Origin: Stutzerimonas kirkiae
GTDB taxonomy: Bacteria; Pseudomonadota; Gammaproteobacteria; Pseudomonadales; Pseudomonadaceae
Direction of reading: 5' to 3'
Assembly (NCBI RefSeq): GCF_004327335.1
Contig: NZ_QJUO01000001.1
Coordinates: 305,900 to 369,899, forward strand
Length of the DNA stretch: 64,000 nt
Shown here: positions 20,228 through 29,587 of the stretch, piece by piece
Layout of the letters: each line of letters opens with the position of its first letter
Numbering within the stretch: the first letter of the stretch is position 1
Program-made: the position numbers and the translations under genes
Notes under the pieces: model-generated
Seen by the model: the letters and a program-made list of their open reading frames with translations, nothing else
Database searches by the model: none
What the model was told of the DNA's origin: nothing

Positions 20228-20299
20228 AGCAGCAGGGGATTAACGCCCCGGCCGGCCTGCTGGTTACAATGCGCCCCTTTCGGGTCCGGAAGCACTCCT

Positions 20300-21187
20300 G
20301 TGGAAAAGCTCAAAGGTGTACTCGCCGTCGGCTTCCTGCGCCTGCTGGCCTCGCTACCGTGGCCACTGGTGCAGAAGAGTGGCGCGCTGATCGGCTGGCT
20401 GATGTGGAAACTGCCGAATCGCTCCCGCGAGGTGGCGCGTATCAATCTGCGCCACTGCTTCCCTGAACTGAGCGAAGCCGAACTGGAGAGGCTGCTCGGC
20501 AGGAGCCTGCGCGGTATCGGCAAGTCCCTGGCGGAGAGTGCCTGCGCCTGGATCTGGCCGGCGCAAAGATCGCTGGCCCTGGTCAAGGAGGTACGGGGGC
20601 TGGAAGTGCTGGAGCAGGCCCTGGCGTCCGGCAAGGGCGTGGTCGGCATCACCAGCCACCTGGGCAACTGGGAAGTGCTCAATCACTTCTACTGCTCGCA
20701 ATGCAAGCCGATCATCTTCTATCGCCCGCCCAAGCTGCAGGCCCTCGACGACCTGCTGCAGAAGCAGCGCGTGCAACTGGGCAACCGCGTGGCCCCCTCG
20801 ACCAAGGAAGGCATTCTCGGCGTCATCAAGGAAGTGCGCCGGGGCGGCGCGGTGGGCATCCCCGCCGACCCCGAGCCCAGCCGCTCCAGCGGTGTGTTCG
20901 TGCCCTTCCTCGGCACCCGGGCGCTGACCAGCAGGTTCGTCCCCGGCATGCTCAAGGGCGGCAAGGCCGCGGGCGTATTCCTGCATGCACTGCGGCTGGA
21001 GGATGGCAGCGGCTTTCGCGTGATTCTCGAGGCCGCGCCCGAGGCCATGTACAGCGAGGACGCGGACATCAGCGCGGCGGCCATGAGCGAGGTGGTGGCG
21101 CGCTACGTGCGCGACTACCCGGACCAGTACATGTGGAGCATGAAACGCTTCAAGCAGCGGCCGGACGGGGAAAAGCGCTGGTATTGA
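20300..21187 (+). CDS. LpxL/HtrB-type lipid A acyltransferase
   Basis: A 295-residue inner-membrane acyltransferase of the LpxL/LpxM family, which adds secondary acyl chains to lipid A on the cytoplasmic face. Start taken as GTG 20300 (MEKLKGVLAVGFLRLLASLPW); the frame is open upstream but that stretch is the antisense and tail of tag and of the palindrome. The catalytic HX4E is His120-Glu125 (SHLGNWEV). An N-terminal hydrophobic anchor is at residues 5-36. Pseudomonas have more than one LpxL homologue (htrB1, htrB2), and I cannot tell which this is. Confidence 0.88.
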   Translation: MEKLKGVLAVGFLRLLASLPWPLVQKSGALIGWLMWKLPNRSREVARINLRHCFPELSEAELERLLGRSLRGIGKSLAESACAWIWPAQRSLALVKEVRGLEVLEQALASGKGVVGITSHLGNWEVLNHFYCSQCKPIIFYRPPKLQALDDLLQKQRVQLGNRVAPSTKEGILGVIKEVRRGGAVGIPADPEPSRSSGVFVPFLGTRALTSRFVPGMLKGGKAAGVFLHALRLEDGSGFRVILEAAPEAMYSEDADISAAAMSEVVARYVRDYPDQYMWSMKRFKQRPDGEKRWY

Positions 21188-21225
21188 AGCCACTGTGTTC
21201 AGATAAGAGCAGCCACAAACGAAGC

Positions 21226-21254
21226 CCGTCCCTGTACCGGCCGTACAGGAACGG
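21226..21254. terminator. bidirectional terminator between the acyltransferase and fyuA-like genes
   Basis: Stem CCTGTAC/GTACAGG around a CGGCC loop, extended by CCGT/ACGG after one mismatch. It lies between two convergent stops (21187 and 21265). Confidence 0.6.
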
Positions 21255-21264
21255 ACCTCCCGCT

Positions 21265-23259
21265 TCAGAATTCCAGCTTCAGGTCCAGCCCTAGCTCGCG
21301 TCCCGCGCCGGCCTGGGCGAAGGCGCTGGCACCGGAGGTATAGGCATAGCTGCGATAGTCCTTGTCGCTCAGGTTGTTGCCATACAGCGCCAGTTCGTAA
21401 CCCTCGGCGGGACGCCAGGCCAGGCGCGCGTCGAACAGGCCATAGCCACCCTGCGCCAGCACGTTGTCGACATCGAAGTAATGCTGGCCGACATAAGAGA
21501 AGCCGACGCTCGGCACCAGTTCACCAGGCAGGCCGTCCCAGCGCAGACGACGCTCGCCGGACAGGCGCAGGCTGGAGCGCGGCGCCAGCGCCAGGCGGTT
21601 GCCCTGGCGTACAGTGGAATCCGTCAATTCACTATCGTTGACGCTGCCGGCCAGACGCACCCGGGTGTCCTCGTCCGGCAACCAGTCGAGGGCGAGCTCG
21701 GCCCCGCGACTGCGCGCCTCCCCCATGTTCTGTAATGACTGCATGCCCACTGGCCCGACAAACTGCTGAACGTCTTCGATGCGCATCCAGTAAAGCGTCG
21801 CGTTGAGCCTCAGGCGGTGTTCGAACAGAGTGGCCTTGGCACCGACCTCCAGGTTCAGCGAGCGCTCCGGATCGAAAGCCACGGCATCCGCCGTGCTGGC
21901 GCCGATGCGATTATAGCCGCCGGCCTTGAAGCCTTCGCTGGCCAGGGCATACAGGCGCAGTTCGTCGCTGGCCTGGAAGCCAACGGCGACCTTCGGCGTG
22001 GTGCTGGTGAAACGGTCGCTGCCACGATAGGCAAAGCCCGCGCCGAGCAGGCTGCCCTGCTGCTCGAAGTGCGTATCGGCATCCTCGCGGCTATGGCGCA
22101 GGCCGAGGGTCAGATCCCAGCGCGGGTCGAAGTGCCAGGTGAACTCGCCGAAGAGCGCCTTCTCCGTACCGTCGATGCGACTGTCGGCGGCGCCGAGGAA
22201 ACCGTCGTAGGGGCCACCGGCCGCCACACTGCGCCGGGCATGAATCTCCCGCTCCTGCCAGTAGAAACCGAAGGTGGCATCCCAGCGACGCCCCTCGCCG
22301 TTGCTGCCCAGCCGCAATTCCTGGCTGGAACTGCGCTCCTGCTCCGGGTGCAACAGGCCGAAATCGCCCAGCAGCCGGGAATGGCGGTAGTGCTGATAGG
22401 CACTGACGGAAGTCAGCGTCCAGTCGTCGTTCAGCATCCAGTCGAGGGTCGCGCTGCTGGTTTCCACCCGGCGGGTGTAGCTGGACTCGCGCCAGGCGGG
22501 CACGATGTCACGCCGCGAATAGCCGTGGAACGGCAGGTAATGCTCCTCATGGGAAGTGAGGCGGTCGCGGGAATACGATAGCCGCAGGCGCAAATCATCG
22601 TTCGGCGTCAGGGTCAGCGCGAAGCGGCCGCCGCCGTTGTCGCCGTCCCCATGGCGCCTGGTGCCATGCAGTTCGCCCTGGATGTCGTCGTGGTAAAGCG
22701 CCGCCTCGGCGAACAGACGGTCCTCCAGCAAGGCTCCGCTGGCACTGGTGCCGATCTCGCGATGCAGATTGCTGTAACGGCCCTGCAGGCCGAAGCGCGC
22801 CTCGTTGCCGGGCTGGCGGGTAATGATGTTCAGCGCTCCGGCATGGGCATTGCGGCCGTACAGCGTCCCCTGCGGCCCCCTGAGCAGTTCGATGCGCTCG
22901 ATATCCAGCAACCGCTGACTGAAACCGCCAACGGCCTGCGGCACACCATCGACATAAACCGCCACTGGCGCGTTGTACGGGTCCGATGAGGAAATGCCAC
23001 GCAGGCTCAGGCTGGGGAACAGGCTCGAGCCGGTATCGCTGGCGAACAGCTCGGGGAATACCCGGTTCAGCTCATCGGTATTGCTGATATTGGCTTGGCG
23101 CAGCTCCTCCGCGTCAGCCACGGAGAGTGCCATATCGGTCCGTTCCAGCGACGTGACGCGCTTGCTCGCGGTCACTACGATACCGGGCAGGTCCAGGGCG
23201 GCCTGGGCAGCCAGCGGCAGGCCGAGGAAGACGGCGAGGCTGAGAGGATGACGGCGCAT
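21265..23259 (-). CDS. TonB-dependent receptor, FyuA-like (yersiniabactin/pesticin type)
   Basis: A 664-residue outer-membrane receptor with signal peptide (MRRHPLSLAVFLGLPLAAQA), TonB box (LPGIVVTASK), plug motif IELLRGPQGTLYGRNA and a barrel ending in KLEF. Several C-terminal stretches match what I know of FyuA: GPVGMQSLQNMGEARSRGAE, VGQHYFDVDN and NNLSDKDYRSYAYTSG. FyuA imports ferric yersiniabactin. There is no STN domain, so it should not signal to a sigma factor. AGGAG lies 7 bases before ATG 23259. A YbtA/PchR-like regulator is divergent from it, and no siderophore synthesis genes are present, so it probably takes up a xenosiderophore. Confidence 0.88.
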   Translation of the reverse strand: MRRHPLSLAVFLGLPLAAQAALDLPGIVVTASKRVTSLERTDMALSVADAEELRQANISNTDELNRVFPELFASDTGSSLFPSLSLRGISSSDPYNAPVAVYVDGVPQAVGGFSQRLLDIERIELLRGPQGTLYGRNAHAGALNIITRQPGNEARFGLQGRYSNLHREIGTSASGALLEDRLFAEAALYHDDIQGELHGTRRHGDGDNGGGRFALTLTPNDDLRLRLSYSRDRLTSHEEHYLPFHGYSRRDIVPAWRESSYTRRVETSSATLDWMLNDDWTLTSVSAYQHYRHSRLLGDFGLLHPEQERSSSQELRLGSNGEGRRWDATFGFYWQEREIHARRSVAAGGPYDGFLGAADSRIDGTEKALFGEFTWHFDPRWDLTLGLRHSREDADTHFEQQGSLLGAGFAYRGSDRFTSTTPKVAVGFQASDELRLYALASEGFKAGGYNRIGASTADAVAFDPERSLNLEVGAKATLFEHRLRLNATLYWMRIEDVQQFVGPVGMQSLQNMGEARSRGAELALDWLPDEDTRVRLAGSVNDSELTDSTVRQGNRLALAPRSSLRLSGERRLRWDGLPGELVPSVGFSYVGQHYFDVDNVLAQGGYGLFDARLAWRPAEGYELALYGNNLSDKDYRSYAYTSGASAFAQAGAGRELGLDLKLEF

Positions 23260-23358
23260 GGTGTGCTCCTGAAAACGAATATGCCGCCATGATGGCGGCA
23301 GGCGCCAGGGCTTGCGCGCGGGATCGGGGCGCGGATACCTGCGATCGGCACTTTTAGT

Positions 23359-23378
23359 GATAAGTGTTCTCGTTTATC
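23359..23378. promoter_or_regulatory. Fur-box-like palindrome between the fyuA-like and araC-type genes
   Basis: GATAAGTGTTCTCGTTTATC, with palindromic ends GATAA/TTATC, lies in the divergent control region of the receptor and its regulator. The match to the Fur consensus is partial, and it could also be the AraC-type operator. Confidence 0.45.
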
Positions 23379-23406
23379 TTTGGCGCTTGCAGAAGGAGCC
23401 CGCGCC

Positions 23407-24312
23407 ATGGCCATCAACCACTACCTGTCCGACCTGCCCCTGCCGCCGGCATTGCTCGGCCTGGCCGATGAAGAACTGGACATCCGCCTGATCGAGGCAC
23501 TGCTACCCCACGACAGCCGCGCCTTCGCACACAGCGAGCCTTCCCTCACCGTCGCCTACTACGAACACGGCAGCGGCTGGCGACAGTTCGCCGACACCGC
23601 GCCACTGGCGTTCCGCGATGGCTGCGGCTGCCTCTATCACGCCTCGGTGGCGCTGGAAGGCGAAGGCTTTCTACCGGCAGGCGAGCGTCTGCGCGGGGTC
23701 AACGTAAGCTTCTCGGTAGACACCCTGGCGCGCCTCGGCATCGGCGAAAAACTGCTGGAAGCCTCCGGCCCCTGGGAGCGGGCCAACTCGAGCGATGGCC
23801 AGGCGCACCTGCTGCAATTCCCGGCACCCCAGCCGCTGCGGCGGATCGGCCTGGAGATGCTCAACTGCCGCCTGCCGGGCATCGCCCGCGACCTGTTCCT
23901 GCGCGGCAAGGCACTGGAGATGCTGGCTGAAACCCTGGACCACCTGCAGTCGCACGGGCAACCACGGGCACTCGGCGGGCGCGACATGGCCCGCCTGCGT
24001 TGTGCCCATCGGTTGCTGACGGAAAACCTCGATCGCGCCTGGACCCTGGAGAGCCTGGCGGACGAAGCGCAACTGAGCCTGCGCAAGCTCAAGGAAGGCT
24101 TCCGCCAGTTGCATGGCAAGGGCGTCTACGCGCTGTTGCAGGACCTGCGCATGCAGCAGGCGGCATGGCGCCTGGCGGATGGGCAACGGGTCGCCGAGGT
24201 GGCGCTGGCGGTGGGTTACTCCAACCCCAGCCATTTCGCCAAGGTGTTCCGCCGCCATCACGGCATGGCCCCCAGCGAATATGGGCGGACGGCCCCGGCC
24301 GGCCGGTCCTAG
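23407..24312 (+). CDS. AraC-family regulator, YbtA/PchR-like
   Basis: A 301-residue regulator started at ATG 23407, which follows AAGGAG by 8 bases. The C-terminal AraC domain has both helix-turn-helices: WTLESLADEAQLSLRKLKEGF (about residues 216-236) and RVAEVALAVGYSNPSHFAKVFRRHHGMAPSEY (about 262-293). The N-terminal part has no cupin that I recognise but resembles the PchR/YbtA group, which bind ferric siderophores and activate their own receptor. Its position opposite the FyuA-like gene supports that role. Confidence 0.85.
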   Translation: MAINHYLSDLPLPPALLGLADEELDIRLIEALLPHDSRAFAHSEPSLTVAYYEHGSGWRQFADTAPLAFRDGCGCLYHASVALEGEGFLPAGERLRGVNVSFSVDTLARLGIGEKLLEASGPWERANSSDGQAHLLQFPAPQPLRRIGLEMLNCRLPGIARDLFLRGKALEMLAETLDHLQSHGQPRALGGRDMARLRCAHRLLTENLDRAWTLESLADEAQLSLRKLKEGFRQLHGKGVYALLQDLRMQQAAWRLADGQRVAEVALAVGYSNPSHFAKVFRRHHGMAPSEYGRTAPAGRS

Positions 24313-24444
24313 GGTCTGTTGACGTTTCGTCGCGACCGAATATCCTCTGCGCCTTCGCCGTAGAGCTGCCTCGTTGCGTCCGGATTGGCAATCCAGTGTG
24401 CGTTTCATCGTACGCCGCTGGTGGTGTCCTGGTGCCCGTGGTGT

Positions 24445-24566
24445 AGCGAACCCGGCCAGCCCCGCTGCGAAACACGCATGAACCTGTCGCCAATATGAAT
24501 AAGGGGTGCTCTTCGCTGACATCCCTGTCGACGAAGGTTTCGTAGCGGGGTTGGCCGGGCTCGCGT
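24445..24566. repeat. family-2 hairpin element, copy A
   Basis: Outer arms of about 29 bases (GAACCCGGCCAGCCCCGCTG and its near-complement AGCGGGGTTGGCCGGGCTCG) enclose ACGCATGAACC, a variable stretch, and an inner hairpin CTTCGCTGACA-TCCC-TGTCGACGAAG. It is the same element as 61087-61194 in the opposite orientation. Confidence 0.75.
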
Positions 24567-24672
24567 CGAGCTACCGTGGCGACTATGGAAAGAGCCGTAT
24601 GCGTGGCGAATGAATTATTCGCAGGACTTTCAGTTTCACAGGCTGTTTCTTTCAGGCGCCGCCGATAGTGGC

Positions 24673-24780
24673 TGTGCGAATGCCAGGTGGCGGGACGGGG
24701 CACGCGTGAATACATCCCTGTAGCTCTTCGCCGCCATCCCTGGCGGCGAAGGCCCCGTCCCGCCACCTGGCATTCGCACA
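24673..24780. repeat. family-2 hairpin element, copy B
   Basis: A perfect 29-bp inverted repeat (24673-24701 with 24752-24780; starts TGTGCGAATGCC, ends GGCATTCGCACA) encloses ACGCGTGAATACATCC and a perfect inner 11-bp hairpin CTTCGCCGCCA-TCCC-TGGCGGCGAAG. The core matches copies A and C, but the outer arms are unrelated in sequence to theirs. Confidence 0.85.
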
Positions 24781-24894
24781 GGAACGCTGAGCCCGAGATC
24801 GCGCTGTACGGCCCTGAAGCCAGACTCACTATTGCCAATCCGGTCGCACTGCCTCGCCCCTCAAGCAGGGCATAGGCTTGCCCGGGAGCTGAGG

Positions 24895-25737
24895 TCAGGC
24901 CGCCGCCGCTTCCTCCTGCGCCTGCTGCAATGCACGACCGCGGCGCTTCTCGGCGCGGCGGGTGATATACCAGGCGAGGAAGGTGAACAGCGAGATCACC
25001 AGCAGGATCAGACTGGCCACCGCGTTGATCTCGGGTTTCACCCCCAGGCGCACCGCCGAGAATATCTCCATCGGCAGGGTGGTCGAGCCGGGTCCGGAAA
25101 CGAAGCTGGCCAGCACCAGGTCATCCAGCGACAGCGCGAAGGACAGCATGCCCCCCGCCACCAGCGACGGCGCGATCATCGGCATGGTGATGACGAAGAA
25201 CACCTTCCAGGGCCGTGCGCCGAGGTCCATCGCCGCTTCCTCGATGGACTGGTCCAGCTCGCGCAGGCGCGCCATCACGATCACCGCCACATAGGCCGAG
25301 CAGAAGGTGGTATGGGCGATCCAGATGGTGACGATGCCACGCTGGGCCGGCCAGCCGACCAGTTGCGCCATGGCCACGAACAACAACAACAGCGACAGGC
25401 CGGTGATCACCTCGGGCATCACCAGCGGTGCGGTGACCAGCCCGCCGAACAGGGTGCGGCCACGGAACACCGGGATGCGCGTCAGCACGAAGGCCGCCAT
25501 GGTGCCCAGCGCCACCGCCGCGATAGCGCTGTACAGCGCCACCTCCAGCGAACGCATCACCGCGCTCATCAACTGGGTATTGTCCAGCAGGCCGGTGTAC
25601 CACTTGACCGACCAGCCGCCCCATACCGTCACCAGCCGCGAGCCGTTGAACGAATAGATGACCAGGATCACCATCGGCAGGTAGATGAACAGCAGGCCGA
25701 GCGCCAGGATCAGGTTGGAAAAGCTGTAGCGCTTCAT
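24895..25737 (-). CDS. potI: polyamine ABC transporter permease, PotI/SpuH-type
   Basis: A 280-residue inner-membrane permease with six membrane segments and the EAA-type loop EEAAMDLGARPWKVFFVITMP that docks to the ATPase. With PotH it forms the channel for putrescine or spermidine import. Start ATG 25737 (MKRYSFSNLILALGLL) follows GGAAGGA. The ATG overlaps the stop of the 24-codon ORF made by a duplication of the potH end, instead of potH itself. It is the last gene of potFGHI. Confidence 0.93.
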   Translation of the reverse strand: MKRYSFSNLILALGLLFIYLPMVILVIYSFNGSRLVTVWGGWSVKWYTGLLDNTQLMSAVMRSLEVALYSAIAAVALGTMAAFVLTRIPVFRGRTLFGGLVTAPLVMPEVITGLSLLLLFVAMAQLVGWPAQRGIVTIWIAHTTFCSAYVAVIVMARLRELDQSIEEAAMDLGARPWKVFFVITMPMIAPSLVAGGMLSFALSLDDLVLASFVSGPGSTTLPMEIFSAVRLGVKPEINAVASLILLVISLFTFLAWYITRRAEKRRGRALQQAQEEAAAA

Positions 25738-25808
25738 AGTTTTCCTTCCAACTGCTTCGCCACGCATCTGGATGGAACACCGCTTGAACAGAACGATCGG
25801 CTGCTCAT
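25734..25808 (-). CDS. 24-codon ORF made by partial duplication of the potH 3' end
   Basis: Between potH and potI, the end of potH is repeated in degenerate form: both copies contain ATCrTTCTGTTCAA, a GCGAAG stretch and end in GGAAAACTATGA. In the reading frame of potI this makes a short ORF (starts MSSRSF, ends QLEGKL; the last five residues are the same as PotH's). Its ATG overlaps the potH stop (ATGA) and its TGA overlaps the potI start (ATGA), and GGAGGG lies before its ATG. It may be translated only to carry ribosomes from potH to potI; a function for the peptide is not claimed. Confidence 0.6.
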   Translation of the reverse strand: MSSRSFCSSGVPSRCVAKQLEGKL

Positions 25809-26701
25809 AGTTTTCCCTCCAGTTCCTTCGCCTGGTTGCGGTTGAACAGAATGATCGGTACCAGCAGGATCGCCAGCATCACCACCGCCAACGCGGAAGC
25901 CACCGGCCAGTCGCGGTTGTTGAAGAACTCCTGCCACAGCACCTTGCCGATCATCAGCGTCTCCGGCCCACCCAGCAACTCGGGAATGACGAACTCACCC
26001 ACCACCGGAATGAACACCAGCATGCAGCCGGCGATGATGCCGCTCTTCGACAGCGGCACGGTGATCTTCCAGAAGCTGGTGAAGCGCCTGGCGCCAAGGT
26101 CGGCGGCCGCTTCCAGCAGGCTCATGTCGTGCTTCACCAGGTTGGCGTAAAGCGGCAGGATCATGAACGGCAGGTAGGAATAGACCACGCCGATATACAC
26201 CGCCAGGTCGGTGTTGAGTATCTGCACCGGCTGGTCGATCAGGCCGATGCCCATCAGCGCACTGTTGAGCAGGCCGTTGTTGCTGAGAATGCCCATCCAG
26301 GCATAGACGCGGATCAGGATCGCGGTCCAGGTCGGCATCATGATCAGTAGCAGCAGGACGGTCTGCACATCCTTGCGCGCCCGGGCGATGGCATAGGCCA
26401 TCGGGTAGCCGATCAGCAGGCACAGCAGCGTGGAAAAGAAGGCGATCTTCAGCGAGCCCAGGTAGGCCGCCAGGTACAGCGCGTCCTCGCTGAGGAAGAT
26501 GTAGTTGCCGAGGTTGATCAGTACCTGCAGTTGCTGGTCCGCGTAACTGAAGACCTCCGTATATGGCGGGATCGCCACGTCCGCCTCGGAGAAGCTGATC
26601 TTCAGCACGATGGCGAACGGCAGCAGGAAGAACAGTATCAACCACAGGAAGGGAATGCCGATGACCAGCCGGCGCCCCCTGTTCAACGCTACCCGCTTCA
26701 T
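25805..26701 (-). CDS. potH: polyamine ABC transporter permease, PotH/SpuG-type
   Basis: A 298-residue inner-membrane permease, partner of PotI. It has about six membrane segments (FLWLILFFLLPFAIVLKI first) and the coupling loop LLEAAADLGARRFTSFWKITVP. Start at ATG 26701, overlapping the potG stop by 4 bases, which excludes the upstream in-frame start at 26767. The stop TGA overlaps the ATG of the small duplicated ORF. Confidence 0.93.
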   Translation of the reverse strand: MKRVALNRGRRLVIGIPFLWLILFFLLPFAIVLKISFSEADVAIPPYTEVFSYADQQLQVLINLGNYIFLSEDALYLAAYLGSLKIAFFSTLLCLLIGYPMAYAIARARKDVQTVLLLLIMMPTWTAILIRVYAWMGILSNNGLLNSALMGIGLIDQPVQILNTDLAVYIGVVYSYLPFMILPLYANLVKHDMSLLEAAADLGARRFTSFWKITVPLSKSGIIAGCMLVFIPVVGEFVIPELLGGPETLMIGKVLWQEFFNNRDWPVASALAVVMLAILLVPIILFNRNQAKELEGKL

Positions 26702-27849
26702 GCCTGCAGCACCACGCCGCTGTCGCTCAGCCAGTACAGGTAGACCTGCTCCTCCCAGGTCGGCCACTTCACATGGCGCTCGGCGTTGGCGACGAAAGCC
26801 TGCAGCAGCAGGCCGGACTCCAGGCGGATGTAGTAGACCGAATGCCCGCCCAGGTAGGCGATGTCATGCACGGTACCGACCACCCAGTTGTAGTCCGGGT
26901 GCTCCAGCTCCGGCTTGTCCAGGCTCATCAGCAGCTTTTCCGGGCGCAGGGCGAAGGTCACGCGCTTGTCCTCGGCACGGGTGCTGATGCCATGGCCTAT
27001 GTAGATCGGCCGCTCCAGTTGCGGGCAGGCGATCACCGCATGGTCTTCCAGGTCCTCGATCAGTTCGCCGTCGAACAGGTTGACGTTGCCGATGAACTCG
27101 CACACCAGGCGGTTGGCCGGGGTTTCGTAGATGTCCATCGGGCTGCCGACCTGGGCGATCCACCCCAGGTGCATGATGGCGATGCGCTCGGCCATGGTCA
27201 TGGCCTCTTCCTGGTCGTGGGTGACCATCACGCAGGTCACGCCGACCCGCTCGATGATCTCCACCAGCTCCAGTTGCATCTGCGAGCGCAGCTTCTTGTC
27301 CAGCGCACCCATCGGCTCATCGAGCAGCAGCAGCTTGGGGCGCTTGGCCAGCGAGCGCGCCAGGGCCACGCGCTGGCGCTGGCCACCGGACAACTGGTGC
27401 GGCAGGCGCTTGGCGTACTGGCTCATCTGCACCAGCCTGAGCATCTCGGCCACGCGCTCGGCGAGCTCGGCCTTGGGCAGGCCGTCCTGCTTGAGGCCGA
27501 AGGCGATGTTCTGCTCGACGCTCATGTGCGGGAACAGCGCATAGGACTGGAACATCATGTTGATCGGCCGCTCGTAGGGCGGCAGGTCGGTGATGTCCTG
27601 GCCATCCAGGTAGATGCGCCCTTCGCTCGGCCGCTCGAAGCCGGCCAGCATGCGCAGCAACGTCGACTTGCCGGAGCCGGAACCGCCGAGCAAGGCGAAA
27701 ATCTCGCCCTGGTGGATATTCAGGGAAACCTCGTCGACCGCGACGGTTTCGTCGAACTTCTTCGTGACGCGGTCGATCTTCAGCAGCACCTGCCTGCTTC
27801 TGCTTTCGCCCGAAAGGGCTTTCTTGTAGGCGCTGGAGGCTACGGCCAT
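26698..27849 (-). CDS. potG: polyamine ABC transporter ATPase, PotG/SpuF-type
   Basis: A 383-residue ATPase that drives polyamine import. Walker A is GGSGSGKS (residues 55-62), the ABC signature LSGGQRQRV is at 153-161, and Walker B LLLLDEP at 173-179. The C-terminal ~110 residues are a TOBE regulatory domain (VTFALRPEKLLMS). The length fits PotA/PotG. It is 253 bases after the binding-protein gene. Confidence 0.94.
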   Translation of the reverse strand: MAVASSAYKKALSGESRSRQVLLKIDRVTKKFDETVAVDEVSLNIHQGEIFALLGGSGSGKSTLLRMLAGFERPSEGRIYLDGQDITDLPPYERPINMMFQSYALFPHMSVEQNIAFGLKQDGLPKAELAERVAEMLRLVQMSQYAKRLPHQLSGGQRQRVALARSLAKRPKLLLLDEPMGALDKKLRSQMQLELVEIIERVGVTCVMVTHDQEEAMTMAERIAIMHLGWIAQVGSPMDIYETPANRLVCEFIGNVNLFDGELIEDLEDHAVIACPQLERPIYIGHGISTRAEDKRVTFALRPEKLLMSLDKPELEHPDYNWVVGTVHDIAYLGGHSVYYIRLESGLLLQAFVANAERHVKWPTWEEQVYLYWLSDSGVVLQA

Positions 27850-28102
27850 GCGCGAACTCCCGAATTCAGAATGGTGGGGGCGGCCAGTGGCCGATCGTCT
27901 TCAGGTTCAGGCAAGGCCTGGTACGGATGTCGGGCAGCGGGGGAACGACACCAGGCCTTCCGGCCTGCAATGTGTTGCCGTTCCGCAACCCTGAAAACCC
28001 ATGGCTACGACGCACCTTTCAGCAGGCGCGTCACCGACATTCCAGCCCGGGGCGCCAGCGACGGTAACAGTCGTTGGCGACAACCCGGTTTCAGTTGGAC
28101 CC

Positions 28103-29587
<1,485 letters not shown>

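Larger units (their letters stand above)
24313..24894. other. gene-free gap with two family-2 hairpin elements
   Basis: A 582-base gap between convergent genes. It contains the two elements described separately at 24445-24566 and 24673-24780. The short frames in it are not supported by ribosome sites or similarity. The last 40 bases hold a weak CCTCA..TGAGG and GGGCA..TGCCC hairpin that could end the potFGHI transcript. Confidence 0.6.

Noticed and set aside
19679..20299. Upstream extension of the acyltransferase frame across tag
   Set aside because: The frame is simply open in a different phase of tag; tag is well supported by its zinc ligands, and the acyltransferase homology begins at 20300.
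24673..24780. Long hairpin considered as a riboswitch or small RNA gene
   Set aside because: It lies between two convergent gene ends and belongs to a repeat family with copies elsewhere, so a riboswitch is unlikely.
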